From Aliivibrio finisterrensis (GTDB lineage Bacteria; Pseudomonadota; Gammaproteobacteria; Enterobacterales; Vibrionaceae), in assembly GCF_008933155.1 (NCBI RefSeq), contig NZ_WBVP01000023.1, positions 1-44,509 on the forward strand: a DNA stretch of 44,509 nt. The letters run 5' to 3'. Position numbers and translations under genes: made by a program. The notes beneath the pieces are model-generated. The model saw nothing but the letters and a program-made list of their open reading frames with translations, had not been told where the DNA came from and ran no database searches. Positions 17,292 through 25,796 of the stretch are shown here, piece by piece (position 1 is the stretch's first letter; every line of letters begins with the position of its first letter).

Positions 17292-18965
17292 ATGCTTGCC
17301 AATATTAAAAAAACTACACTAGCTGCTGCTGTATTAGCAGCAACAACGGGTTTTACAGCGACAGACGCTGCTGCTCGTAGTGAGCTAACAGTAGTACCAG
17401 ATTTCTACCCTACAATGGTTCAAAACTTTAACCCATACTTAGCAACTAATCTTCGTACAACAACAGATTTTGTATACGAACCATTAGTTATCTTTAATGA
17501 GATGCACGGTAACAAACCTGTTATGCGTCTTGCTGAAGATTTCCGTATGTCTGATGACCTTATGAGTGTTACTTTTGACATTCGTAAAGGCGTTAAATGG
17601 TCTGATGGTGAGAAATTTACAGCGGATGATGTTGTATATTCATATGATCTACTAAAGAACAAGCCTGAGCTTGATCAACGTGGTATCAATAAGTGGGTAA
17701 CAAAAGCTGAACGCGTAAATGAATACCAGGTTAAGTTTACTTTAGCAGAAGCTAACTCGAACGTACCTTATGAAATTTCATTAGTTCCAATCGTTGCTGA
17801 ACACGTTTGGTCTAAAGTAAAAGATCCTACAACATTTACCAACGAAAACCCTGTAGGTACAGGTCCATTTACTGAGATCGATACTTTTACACCACAACTT
17901 TACATTCAATGTCGTAACCCGAATTACTGGGATAACGACAACCTAGATGTTGACTGTTTACGTGTTCCTCAAATTGCGAACAACGACCAATTATTGGGCA
18001 AAATTGTTAACTCAGAACTAGACTGGACATCTTCTTTCGTTCCAGATATTGATCGTACTTACGCTTCAGCAAGTCCTAACCACAAATACTGGTACCCAGC
18101 AGCAGGTACTCAAGCGTTCATGGTTAACTTCAAAAACCCTGATGCAGCTAAAAATGAAGCGTTAACAAACGTTGAATTCCGTCGCGCGATGGGTATGGCT
18201 CTTGACCGTCAAACAATCATTGATATCGCATTCTACGGTGGCGGTACGGTGAATGATTTTGCATCTGGTCTAGGCTACGCTTTTGAAGCATGGTCTGATG
18301 AAGCAGTTCACAATAAATACAAGAAATTCAATACATACAGTGTTGAAGGTGCTCAAAAGCTACTAGCAAAAGCAGGCTTTAAAGACATCAACGGTGATGG
18401 TTTTGTTGAAACGCCATCAGGTAAGTCATTTGAGCTTCTAGTACAATCACCAAATGGTTGGACTGACTTCAATAACACGGTACAACTTGCTGTTGAGCAA
18501 CTGGATGAAGTTGGTATTAAAGCAAAAGCTCGAACTCCAGAGTTTGCGGTTTATAACCAAGCAATGTTAGATGGAACTTATGATCTAGCTTACACAAACT
18601 ACTTCCACGGTGCAGACCCACACCTATACTGGAACAGTGCTTACAACTCAGCACTACAAGGTGGTGATGGTATGCCTCGTTTCGCAATGACTTTCTTTAA
18701 AGATGCGAAACTAGATGCACTGCTTGATAGCTTCTACAAAACAGCTGATCGTGATGAGCAACTAGAAATCGCTCATGGCATTCAGAAAATCATTGCTGAA
18801 AACCAAGTAACAATTCCAGTAATGTCTGGTGCGTACATGTACCAATACAACACTAAGAGCTTTACTGGTTGGTGGAATGAGAAGAATCCTAAGGGCCGTC
18901 CAAATATCTGGGCAGGTATCCCTGAGCGTCTTCTACACGTTCTTGACCTAAAACCTGTTAAGTAA
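17292..18965 (+). CDS. periplasmic chitin-oligosaccharide-binding protein CBP
   Basis: A 557-residue solute-binding protein of the oligopeptide/dipeptide-type (SBP family 5). It binds (GlcNAc)n in the periplasm, delivers it to the ABC transporter encoded next, and represses ChiS when unliganded (known for V. cholerae CBP). A signal peptide is clear: MLANIKK, a hydrophobic Ala-rich core, and cleavage near residues 27-30 (DAAARSE). The family stretch SDGEKFTADDVVYSYDLL is near residues 103-120. The start has AAGGAACAG upstream. A perfect hairpin follows the gene, suggesting CBP is made in excess of the membrane components. Confidence 0.95.
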   Translation: MLANIKKTTLAAAVLAATTGFTATDAAARSELTVVPDFYPTMVQNFNPYLATNLRTTTDFVYEPLVIFNEMHGNKPVMRLAEDFRMSDDLMSVTFDIRKGVKWSDGEKFTADDVVYSYDLLKNKPELDQRGINKWVTKAERVNEYQVKFTLAEANSNVPYEISLVPIVAEHVWSKVKDPTTFTNENPVGTGPFTEIDTFTPQLYIQCRNPNYWDNDNLDVDCLRVPQIANNDQLLGKIVNSELDWTSSFVPDIDRTYASASPNHKYWYPAAGTQAFMVNFKNPDAAKNEALTNVEFRRAMGMALDRQTIIDIAFYGGGTVNDFASGLGYAFEAWSDEAVHNKYKKFNTYSVEGAQKLLAKAGFKDINGDGFVETPSGKSFELLVQSPNGWTDFNNTVQLAVEQLDEVGIKAKARTPEFAVYNQAMLDGTYDLAYTNYFHGADPHLYWNSAYNSALQGGDGMPRFAMTFFKDAKLDALLDSFYKTADRDEQLEIAHGIQKIIAENQVTIPVMSGAYMYQYNTKSFTGWWNEKNPKGRPNIWAGIPERLLHVLDLKPVK

Positions 18966-18980
18966 TATGTAACTATCTTT

Positions 18981-19003
18981 GCGGTACACACCTTGTGTAC
19001 CGC
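18981..19003 (+). other. intercistronic hairpin after CBP gene
   Basis: GCGGTACAC pairs perfectly with GTGTACCGC around a 5-nt loop. A pyrimidine-rich but C-containing run follows, so termination would be partial. It could stabilise the CBP message and lower expression of the permease genes. Confidence 0.6.
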
Positions 19004-19115
19004 CTATTCCCCCCCTTTTCCCTACTAGCTAAAGGAATGGCGCTTGTCGTCAGGGGTTTTTATGTCCTGATTTCCAGTTCAGGCAAACAATATCTGGATG
19101 AGTAAGGTGTGAGTT

Positions 19116-20102
19116 ATGGGATTTTTTCTAAGACGTTTATCGTTCTATTTTATTGCGTTGGTCGTTGCTGCAACGATTAACTTCATTATTCCGCGAGCAA
19201 TGCCTGGTGATCCAGTTGTCATGATGTTTGCGAATGCCACAACTCAGGTAACTCCTGAGCGTATTGAGGCGATGAAACAACTGCTTGGTTTTGTTGATGG
19301 GCCTATGTATCAACAATACTTTATCTACATCAAAAACATTCTAACTTGGGAGCTAGGCACCTCTATCAAGTTCTATCCTCTAAGTGTAAACACACTATTA
19401 GGTGGTGCATTTGGTTGGTCTCTTTTCTTAGCGGGTACTGCCGTTATGATATCTTTCTCTCTGGGTTCAATATTAGGTATTTTTGCCGCTTGGAAACGCG
19501 GCAGTGCTTATGACACATTCATTTCTCCTGGGATGCTAGTTATTCAAGCAGTACCGCAGGTTGTTATTGCAATGCTTGCTATGTTTATTTTTGCAGTCGG
19601 CTTAAAATGGTTCCCCACAGGTTACGCCTATACTCCAGGCGTAATTCCAGACTGGACAAGTTGGGAATTCATAAAAGATGTGGCTTACCATGCATTGCTC
19701 CCACTATTTTGTGCATCAATCGTTCAAATCGGCGGTTTCTTAATTAACATGCGTAACAATATGATTAATCTTTTAGGTGAAGATTACATCACTATGGCAA
19801 AAGGTAAGGGATTAAGTGAAAACCGAGTTGTATTTAACTATGCAGCACGAAACGCAATGCTCCCAAGCGTCACCGCTTTATCAATGTCACTAGGTATGGC
19901 AATTGGTGGGCAGTTAATCGTTGAAATTATCTTTAACTACCCGGGTCTTGGTACGGTACTGTTTAACGCTATTACATCTCGTGACTACCAAGTTCTACAA
20001 GGTCAGCTTCTTATCATGACACTCTTTATGTTGTTCTTTAACCTTCTTGCTGACTTGTTATATGTTGTTCTAGACCCTCGCCTACGCAAGGGAGGTAAAT
20101 AA
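19116..20102 (+). CDS. chitooligosaccharide ABC transporter permease 1 (DppB/OppB type)
   Basis: A 328-residue inner-membrane permease with about six helices. The N-terminal helix resembles DppB/OppB (LRRLSFYFIALVVAATINF). The cytoplasmic EAA loop that contacts the ATPases is visible at about residues 217-245 (EDYITMAKGKGLSENRV). It pairs with the next gene to form the (GlcNAc)n channel. A 150-bp gap containing a hairpin separates it from the CBP gene, and 2 bp separate it from the next permease. AAGGTG lies upstream of the ATG. Confidence 0.93.
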   Translation: MGFFLRRLSFYFIALVVAATINFIIPRAMPGDPVVMMFANATTQVTPERIEAMKQLLGFVDGPMYQQYFIYIKNILTWELGTSIKFYPLSVNTLLGGAFGWSLFLAGTAVMISFSLGSILGIFAAWKRGSAYDTFISPGMLVIQAVPQVVIAMLAMFIFAVGLKWFPTGYAYTPGVIPDWTSWEFIKDVAYHALLPLFCASIVQIGGFLINMRNNMINLLGEDYITMAKGKGLSENRVVFNYAARNAMLPSVTALSMSLGMAIGGQLIVEIIFNYPGLGTVLFNAITSRDYQVLQGQLLIMTLFMLFFNLLADLLYVVLDPRLRKGGK

Positions 20103-20104
20103 TA

Positions 20105-21130
20105 ATGAAAGGCTTAATTAAACTACTTTCTGGTAACTCTAAATCTCTATTTGGTTTAGGTATTCTATTTACGTTTATCTTTATTGCTGTGTTCGCACCA
20201 TTCCTGAGCGACCACGCTCCAGATAAACGAACGGGTAAACCACACGAATACCCAAGCTTTGTTGTTAATGCGGCTCAAAATAACCCTGACGGATGGGTAT
20301 CAGAAAACCTTGCAACAGACCGTCGTACATTACTAATGTCTAAAAATGCAGACCACGTAATGGGTACAACACGCATGGGTCGTGACGTTTGGTCTCAACT
20401 TGCTCATGGTGCGCGCGTATCACTAGCGGTAGGTTTTGGTGCCGGTTTGGTTGTATGTTTCTTAGCAACTATTATTGGTATCTCAGCAGGTTACTTTGGT
20501 GGCAAGGTTGATGATATACTGACAGCTGCAATGAATGTCATGCTGGTAATACCTCAATACCCTCTCCTATTCGTACTTGCTGCCTTTATTGGTGAAGCAG
20601 GGCCTATGACCATCGCCCTCATTATAGGGTGTACCTCCTGGGCCTGGGGTGCTCGTGTTATTCGTTCCCAAACCTTAGCGTTGCGCGAAAAAGAATTTGT
20701 AAGAGCTGCCGAAGTATTAGGTGAGTCATCATGGCGTATCATCTTTGTTGAGATTCTTCCAAACCTTATCTCAATCGTTGGTGCTAGTTTCATCGGTTCA
20801 GTGATGTACGCAATCATGATGGAAGCAACAATCTCGTTCTTAGGTCTTGGTGACCCAAGTACAATCAGTTGGGGCATCATGCTGTATAACGTACAAACCT
20901 CATCATCTATCTTAATTGGCGCATGGTGGGAATTGATCGGCCCTTGTATGGCTCTGACAATTCTAGCTATCGGTCTTGCAATGCTGAACTTTGCGGTTGA
21001 TGAGATTGCAAACCCACAACTACGTTCTCATAAAGGCATGAAGCGCTGGAAAAAACTAGCAGCTCAAGACACTAACGAACGTAAACCAGATTTAGGTAAA
21101 CCAGAATTAAATTGGAACAGGGAAGATTAA
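20105..21130 (+). CDS. chitooligosaccharide ABC transporter permease 2 (DppC/OppC type)
   Basis: A 341-residue partner permease. One N-terminal helix (about 15-35) is followed by a periplasmic segment (about 40-95) and five more helices. The EAA-type loop is at about residues 195-225 (LREKEFVRAAEVLGESSWRII). The hydrophilic C-terminal tail of about 40 residues (KGMKRWKKLAAQD and onward) is longer than in many relatives. Translation is probably coupled to the neighbouring genes, since gaps are 2 bp before and 1 bp after. Confidence 0.93.
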   Translation: MKGLIKLLSGNSKSLFGLGILFTFIFIAVFAPFLSDHAPDKRTGKPHEYPSFVVNAAQNNPDGWVSENLATDRRTLLMSKNADHVMGTTRMGRDVWSQLAHGARVSLAVGFGAGLVVCFLATIIGISAGYFGGKVDDILTAAMNVMLVIPQYPLLFVLAAFIGEAGPMTIALIIGCTSWAWGARVIRSQTLALREKEFVRAAEVLGESSWRIIFVEILPNLISIVGASFIGSVMYAIMMEATISFLGLGDPSTISWGIMLYNVQTSSSILIGAWWELIGPCMALTILAIGLAMLNFAVDEIANPQLRSHKGMKRWKKLAAQDTNERKPDLGKPELNWNRED

Positions 21131-21131
21131 T

Positions 21132-22115
21132 ATGACTGACCCACAAATTTCTATCCGCAATCTATGTGTGGATTACATTACTGAATCAGGTGATGTGCGT
21201 GCTGTAAACAATGTGAGTTTTGACATCGGTAAAGGTGAAGTCTTTGGTCTAGCAGGCGAATCTGGCTGTGGTAAATCAACTATTGCATTCTCTTTAATGC
21301 GCCTACATAAGCCGCCTGCATTCATCACCGGTGGTGAGGTTATATTTGACGGTCAAGACATCTTAAAATATAGCGATCCAAAAATGCAGGCTTTCCGTTG
21401 GAGTGAAATGTCAATGGTGTTCCAAAGTGCCATGAACGCATTAAACCCAGTACTTCCGATGGAAGAGCAGTTTTGTGATGTGATCATGCGCCATACCACA
21501 ATGACTCGTGAGCAAGCAATTACTCGCGCTCAAGGTTTATTGGAAATTGTTGATATTCATCCGAGTCGTTTAAGTGATTATCCTCACCAATTCTCTGGTG
21601 GTATGCGTCAACGTTTGGTTATTGCAATTGCATTAGCACTAAACCCTAAAATGATCATCATGGACGAACCAACAACGGCACTAGATGTTGTGGTTCAACG
21701 TGAGATTTTACAGAAAATTTATGCGCTAAAAGAAGAGTTTGGTTTCTCTATTCTATTCATTACGCATGATTTATCACTAATGGTTGAGTTCTCAGATCGC
21801 ATTGGGATCATGTACTCAGGTGAATTGATCGAGGTTGCTTCTTCAAAAGAGATCTTAACCTCTCCTTACCACCCATATACAAAAGGCCTGGGTAGTTCAT
21901 TCCCACCACTAACGGGACCAAAAACCAAATTAACAGGTATCCCTGGAAACCCTCTTAATTTATTAGAGATTCCGCAAGGTTGTCGCTTCCAGTCTCGTTG
22001 TGATCGTGTACACGAAGCATGTCGTACGATTCCTACGCAGCTTCGTCAGATTGAGCCTGGTCACTTGTCAAATTGCCACCTTTACGGTGAGACAATTGCA
22101 CAAGCAAAAGCATAA
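21132..22115 (+). CDS. chitooligosaccharide ABC transporter ATPase 1 (DppD/OppD type)
   Basis: A 327-residue ATP-binding subunit acting on the cytoplasmic face. Walker A is GESGCGKST (residues 42-50), the signature is FSGGMRQR, and Walker B is MIIMDEPTTALD. The C-terminal oligopeptide-transporter extension has the cysteine pattern GCRFQSRC, EAC and SNCHLYG. This pattern in DppD/OppD-type ATPases is associated with an iron-sulfur cluster. It works as a heterodimer with the next gene product. Confidence 0.94.
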   Translation: MTDPQISIRNLCVDYITESGDVRAVNNVSFDIGKGEVFGLAGESGCGKSTIAFSLMRLHKPPAFITGGEVIFDGQDILKYSDPKMQAFRWSEMSMVFQSAMNALNPVLPMEEQFCDVIMRHTTMTREQAITRAQGLLEIVDIHPSRLSDYPHQFSGGMRQRLVIAIALALNPKMIIMDEPTTALDVVVQREILQKIYALKEEFGFSILFITHDLSLMVEFSDRIGIMYSGELIEVASSKEILTSPYHPYTKGLGSSFPPLTGPKTKLTGIPGNPLNLLEIPQGCRFQSRCDRVHEACRTIPTQLRQIEPGHLSNCHLYGETIAQAKA

Positions 22116-22137
22116 AACGGATTTTCTGGAGTAAATT

Positions 22138-23133
22138 ATGAGCAAAGCATTTGGCGAACTACTGATTGAAGGCAAAAATCTAGTTAAAGATTTCCCTGTA
22201 AGCAGTAACGCACTTAAAAACCCAATGATGCGAGCAATCAACGACGTATCATTCAAAATGTACAAAAGTCGTGGTCTTTCTGTTGTAGGTGAATCTGGTT
22301 CTGGTAAATCCACCACTGCAAAAATGATCGCAAAAATGTACGCACCAACAGACGGCGTTATTGAATACAAAGGCCGTGATATTCAAGATATCGTTAAGAA
22401 AAATGATCTAATGAAATATCGTGAAGGCGTACAAATGGTATGGCAAGACCCATTTGGTTCTTTAAACCCAACCCATAATATTTTCCATCATATTGCTCGA
22501 CCACTTCTTATTCATAAGAAAGTCACATCTGGCAATCAAAAAGAACTTGAAGATCGTGTTTATGATCTTCTAGAGCAAGTTGGCTTGATCCCACCAAAAG
22601 AAACCGCGGCTAAATTCCCGCACCAGCTTTCAGGTGGCCAACGTCAACGTGTCAACCTTGCTCGAAATATTGCAGTAGGTGCTGAAGTTGTTCTTGCTGA
22701 TGAGCCTACATCAATGCTTGATGTTTCTATCCGTGCAGGTGTTCTTAACCTAATGGAAGAGATGAAGTTTGAGAAAGAAATGTCTCTACTTTACATCACA
22801 CACGATATCGCAACCGCTCGTTATATCGCAGAAGATCTCGCGGTAATGTACGTTGGGCACATGGTTGAATGGGGCGATACAGATGAGATCATTCACGATC
22901 CTCAACACCCATATACACAGCTGTTAGTTTCTGCAGTACCCGATCCAAGCAAATCGATCCACACCAAGTTGAAGGGAAATAAAGGGGAGATCCCTCTTTG
23001 GACTCCAGAATCAGCAGGTTGCCCATTTGCTGGCCGTTGTACTCACGTAACAGAAAAATGTAAAGAACGTATGCCTGGCGTAACAAAACTGTCAGACAAC
23101 CATTTTGTTCGTTGTTACTTATACGAAAATTAA
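22138..23133 (+). CDS. chitooligosaccharide ABC transporter ATPase 2 (DppF/OppF type)
   Basis: A 331-residue ATPase with Walker A GESGSGKSTT (about residues 52-61), signature LSGGQRQR and Walker B VVLADEPTSMLD. The C-terminal extension carries cysteines GCPFAGRC, EKC and RCYLYE, like its partner. It ends the import part of the operon; the catabolic genes begin 48 bp later. TCTGGAG lies 7 nt before the ATG. Confidence 0.94.
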   Translation: MSKAFGELLIEGKNLVKDFPVSSNALKNPMMRAINDVSFKMYKSRGLSVVGESGSGKSTTAKMIAKMYAPTDGVIEYKGRDIQDIVKKNDLMKYREGVQMVWQDPFGSLNPTHNIFHHIARPLLIHKKVTSGNQKELEDRVYDLLEQVGLIPPKETAAKFPHQLSGGQRQRVNLARNIAVGAEVVLADEPTSMLDVSIRAGVLNLMEEMKFEKEMSLLYITHDIATARYIAEDLAVMYVGHMVEWGDTDEIIHDPQHPYTQLLVSAVPDPSKSIHTKLKGNKGEIPLWTPESAGCPFAGRCTHVTEKCKERMPGVTKLSDNHFVRCYLYEN

Positions 23134-23181
23134 TTTCATTAGTAATATCGAACAGCAGTAATTGGTATTTTGGAGAAATAG

Positions 23182-24900
23182 ATGCAACTGTTAACTAACC
23201 ATATTGGATATGAAACAAACGGACCGAAATCAGCGGTATTATTGGCTACCACTGCCCTAGCGCAGCCAATCTCTGGTCAAATTGTTTGTACTCAAACACA
23301 AGAGGTAAAACACCGTTTTTCTATTTCTTCATCAAACCAAGTTGCTCATTGGCATCAAGGTTACTTTGCTGAGATTTCATTTAATGAATTCTCAGAACAG
23401 GGAGAGTTCATTCTTGTAATCGAAGGGGCGATTTCTCATCCTTTTATTATCAAATCAAACCTATTAATGAGTCATACATTCTCTGATGTTATGCACTACT
23501 TTAAATCGCAACGTTGTGGTGGGATTTTTGATAAACAAGATAAGAAAGCTCCTATATTAAACAGTAATGAAACCGTCGATGTTCATGGTGGTTGGTACGA
23601 CGCGTCTGGTGATGTAAGTAAATACTTCAGTCACCTTTCTTACGCTAATTACTTAAACCCTCAACAAATTCCAATGGTTGTTTGGAATATGCTGAAAGGG
23701 CTTGAATTAACTCAAAACCTATCGAGTTTTGCTGCATTCTCTCGCACCCGTCTTACGGAAGAGGCATTGTTTGGTGCTGACTTTTTAGTTCGAATGCAAA
23801 ATCCGACAGGTTTCTTTTACATGACCGTATTTGATAAATGGAGTAAAGATATCAATCAACGTGATATCTGTGCTTACGCAACTCAAGAGGGTCTTAAATC
23901 TGATGATTACCAAGCAGGTTTCCGTCAAGGTGGAGGCATCGCAATTGCGGCTCTTGCTGCTGCTGCTCGCTTAGATATTGATGGTGAATTTACTAGTGAA
24001 AACTATTTAGACGCAGCGGTAAAAGGTTATTGGCACCTAAAAGAACATAACCTTAATTATTTAAATAATGGCGAAGAAAATATTATTGATGAATATTGTG
24101 CTCTTCTTGCTGTTATCGAGCTGTTCAAAACAACTCAAGATAATGCCTTTTTACTGGAAGCTCGTTCATGGGCAGAAAGATTATCGGCTCGCCAACAAAG
24201 TGATGAGCAGCAAAGCAACTTTTGGTCTGCAACTCAAAATGGCGAACGTCCTTATTTCCATGCAGCAGAAGCGGGTCTTCCTGCGATTGCACTATCTCAA
24301 TACTTAGAAATAGAAACTGACAATAGCCGTAAAGCTCATACTCAATTAATTATCAACAAAGCTGTTGAATTTGAATTAACTATCTCTTCAGAAACATTCA
24401 ATCCATTTGGTTATCCAAGACAATACGTTAAGCCGGTTAAGGGTGAAAAACGCAGTGCCTTTTTTGTCGCTCATGACAATGAATCTGGCTACTGGTGGCA
24501 AGGAGAGAATGCTCGCCTAAGTTCGTTAGCGAGCATGAGTTATTTAGTCCTACCTCATATTACTTGTACTGATATTAAACAGAAATTAGAGATCTTTGCT
24601 CAGCATAATTTGAACTGGGTATTAGGATTAAATCCTTATGATATGTGTATGTTAGATGGCCATGGTCATAACAACCCTGATTACCTTCCTCATCTTGGTT
24701 TTTTTAATGCTAAAGGTGGTGTTTGTAATGGCATTACTGGTGGTTTTGATGATGAAGAAGATATCGCTTTCAATCCTGCACCACACGGTGAAGATATGCT
24801 ACAAAACTGGCGTTGGGGTGAACAATGGATCCCTCACGGCGCATGGTATTTATTAGCAATTATGACTCAATCATCTTACCAAGCGAAACTAGGAGAATAG
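23182..24900 (+). CDS. GH9 family exo-glucosaminidase/beta-glucosidase-like enzyme
   Basis: A 572-residue glycoside hydrolase of family 9 with an N-terminal Ig-like CelD_N domain (about 1-90) and an (alpha/alpha)6 catalytic domain. The family motif reads GGWYDASGD with D140 and D144, one residue longer than the usual DAGD. A C-terminal Glu in WGEQW (E547) is a candidate acid. There is no signal peptide, so it acts in the cytoplasm on imported sugars. The V. cholerae orthologue in the same operon is reported to attack glucosamine-type and glucosidic oligomers rather than cellulose, so the common label endoglucanase would mislead. Glucosamine released would be used by the kinase encoded next. 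Confidence 0.88.
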   Translation: MQLLTNHIGYETNGPKSAVLLATTALAQPISGQIVCTQTQEVKHRFSISSSNQVAHWHQGYFAEISFNEFSEQGEFILVIEGAISHPFIIKSNLLMSHTFSDVMHYFKSQRCGGIFDKQDKKAPILNSNETVDVHGGWYDASGDVSKYFSHLSYANYLNPQQIPMVVWNMLKGLELTQNLSSFAAFSRTRLTEEALFGADFLVRMQNPTGFFYMTVFDKWSKDINQRDICAYATQEGLKSDDYQAGFRQGGGIAIAALAAAARLDIDGEFTSENYLDAAVKGYWHLKEHNLNYLNNGEENIIDEYCALLAVIELFKTTQDNAFLLEARSWAERLSARQQSDEQQSNFWSATQNGERPYFHAAEAGLPAIALSQYLEIETDNSRKAHTQLIINKAVEFELTISSETFNPFGYPRQYVKPVKGEKRSAFFVAHDNESGYWWQGENARLSSLASMSYLVLPHITCTDIKQKLEIFAQHNLNWVLGLNPYDMCMLDGHGHNNPDYLPHLGFFNAKGGVCNGITGGFDDEEDIAFNPAPHGEDMLQNWRWGEQWIPHGAWYLLAIMTQSSYQAKLGE

Positions 24901-24902
24901 TC

Positions 24903-25778
24903 ATGAGCTATTTATATGTTGGAATTGATGGTGGTGGTACTTCTTGTCGCGCTCGAATTCGCAATGCACAAGGTGATTTATTAGGTGAAGCTAAAAGCGG
25001 CAGTGCCAATATCTTATTAGGAATTGAAGTTGCAATGGATTCAATCATTACTGCGATTACCCAAGCGGCAGCACAAAGTAAATTATCACAAAATGATTTT
25101 GCCACAATGCACGTTGGCCTTGCTCTTGCTGGTGCAGAGCAAAAATCAGCTTGGCATAAATTTATGCAATTAAAACACCCTTTTGCCTCAATGACATTAA
25201 ACACAGATGCTTACGGCGCATGTTTAGGTGCCCATAAAGGCAAAAATGGAGCAATCATGATAGCTGGAACTGGCTCTTGTGGTATCTACATCCAAGATGG
25301 TCAACAGCATGTTGTTGGCGGTCGAGAGTTTCCAATATCAGACCAAGGTGGTGGCGCAATTATGGGCCTTCATTTAATTCAAAATACGCTTTTGGCTTCT
25401 GATGGTATAAAACCTATGACAGCTCTAACCGAGCATGTATTAGCGCATTTTAATCATGATATCGATAGCATCGTTGATTGGTCTAAAACGGCTCGCCCAT
25501 GCGATTACGGACAGTTCTCTCCAGCTATCTTCGCTCTTGCGTTAAAAGGGGATGATCTTGCTATTGAGCTGTTACAACAAACAGCCAGTGATATCGAAAT
25601 GTTTTTAACGGCTTTAAATAAGAGAGGCGCAACAAAGATTGCGCTTATGGGAAGTATTGGTGAGCACATTGTTGAGTGGTTATCCCCTGCTATTCGCCAA
25701 TATTTAGTACAGCCACAATGTGATGCTATTGAAGGTGGCATCATGATGGCAGGAAAAACAGAACATAATTTGTTCTAG
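24903..25778 (+). CDS. gspK: glucosamine kinase GspK
   Basis: A 291-residue BadF/BadG/BcrA-type ASKHA kinase that phosphorylates glucosamine to glucosamine-6-phosphate with ATP. The glycine-rich phosphate motif GIDGGGTSCRAR is at the N terminus, a second phosphate motif AGTGSCGI near residue 120, and an adenosine motif ALMGSIGEHI near residue 250. The ATG at 24903 follows the GH9 stop by 2 bp, has AGGAG inside the preceding gene end, and matches V. cholerae GspK in length. Upstream ATGs in frame overlap the GH9 gene and are not credible. Confidence 0.93.
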   Translation: MSYLYVGIDGGGTSCRARIRNAQGDLLGEAKSGSANILLGIEVAMDSIITAITQAAAQSKLSQNDFATMHVGLALAGAEQKSAWHKFMQLKHPFASMTLNTDAYGACLGAHKGKNGAIMIAGTGSCGIYIQDGQQHVVGGREFPISDQGGGAIMGLHLIQNTLLASDGIKPMTALTEHVLAHFNHDIDSIVDWSKTARPCDYGQFSPAIFALALKGDDLAIELLQQTASDIEMFLTALNKRGATKIALMGSIGEHIVEWLSPAIRQYLVQPQCDAIEGGIMMAGKTEHNLF

Positions 25779-25796
25779 CATTCATAAGGATAAAAG

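Noticed and set aside
20554-20880. 108-residue antisense open frame inside the second permease gene
   Set aside because: Same reasoning: it mirrors a conserved coding frame and has no own ribosome site or domain.
24825-24902. 26-residue N-terminal extension of glucosamine kinase
   Set aside because: It overlaps the GH9 end in another frame, while the ATG at 24903 has AGGAG upstream and gives the family start.
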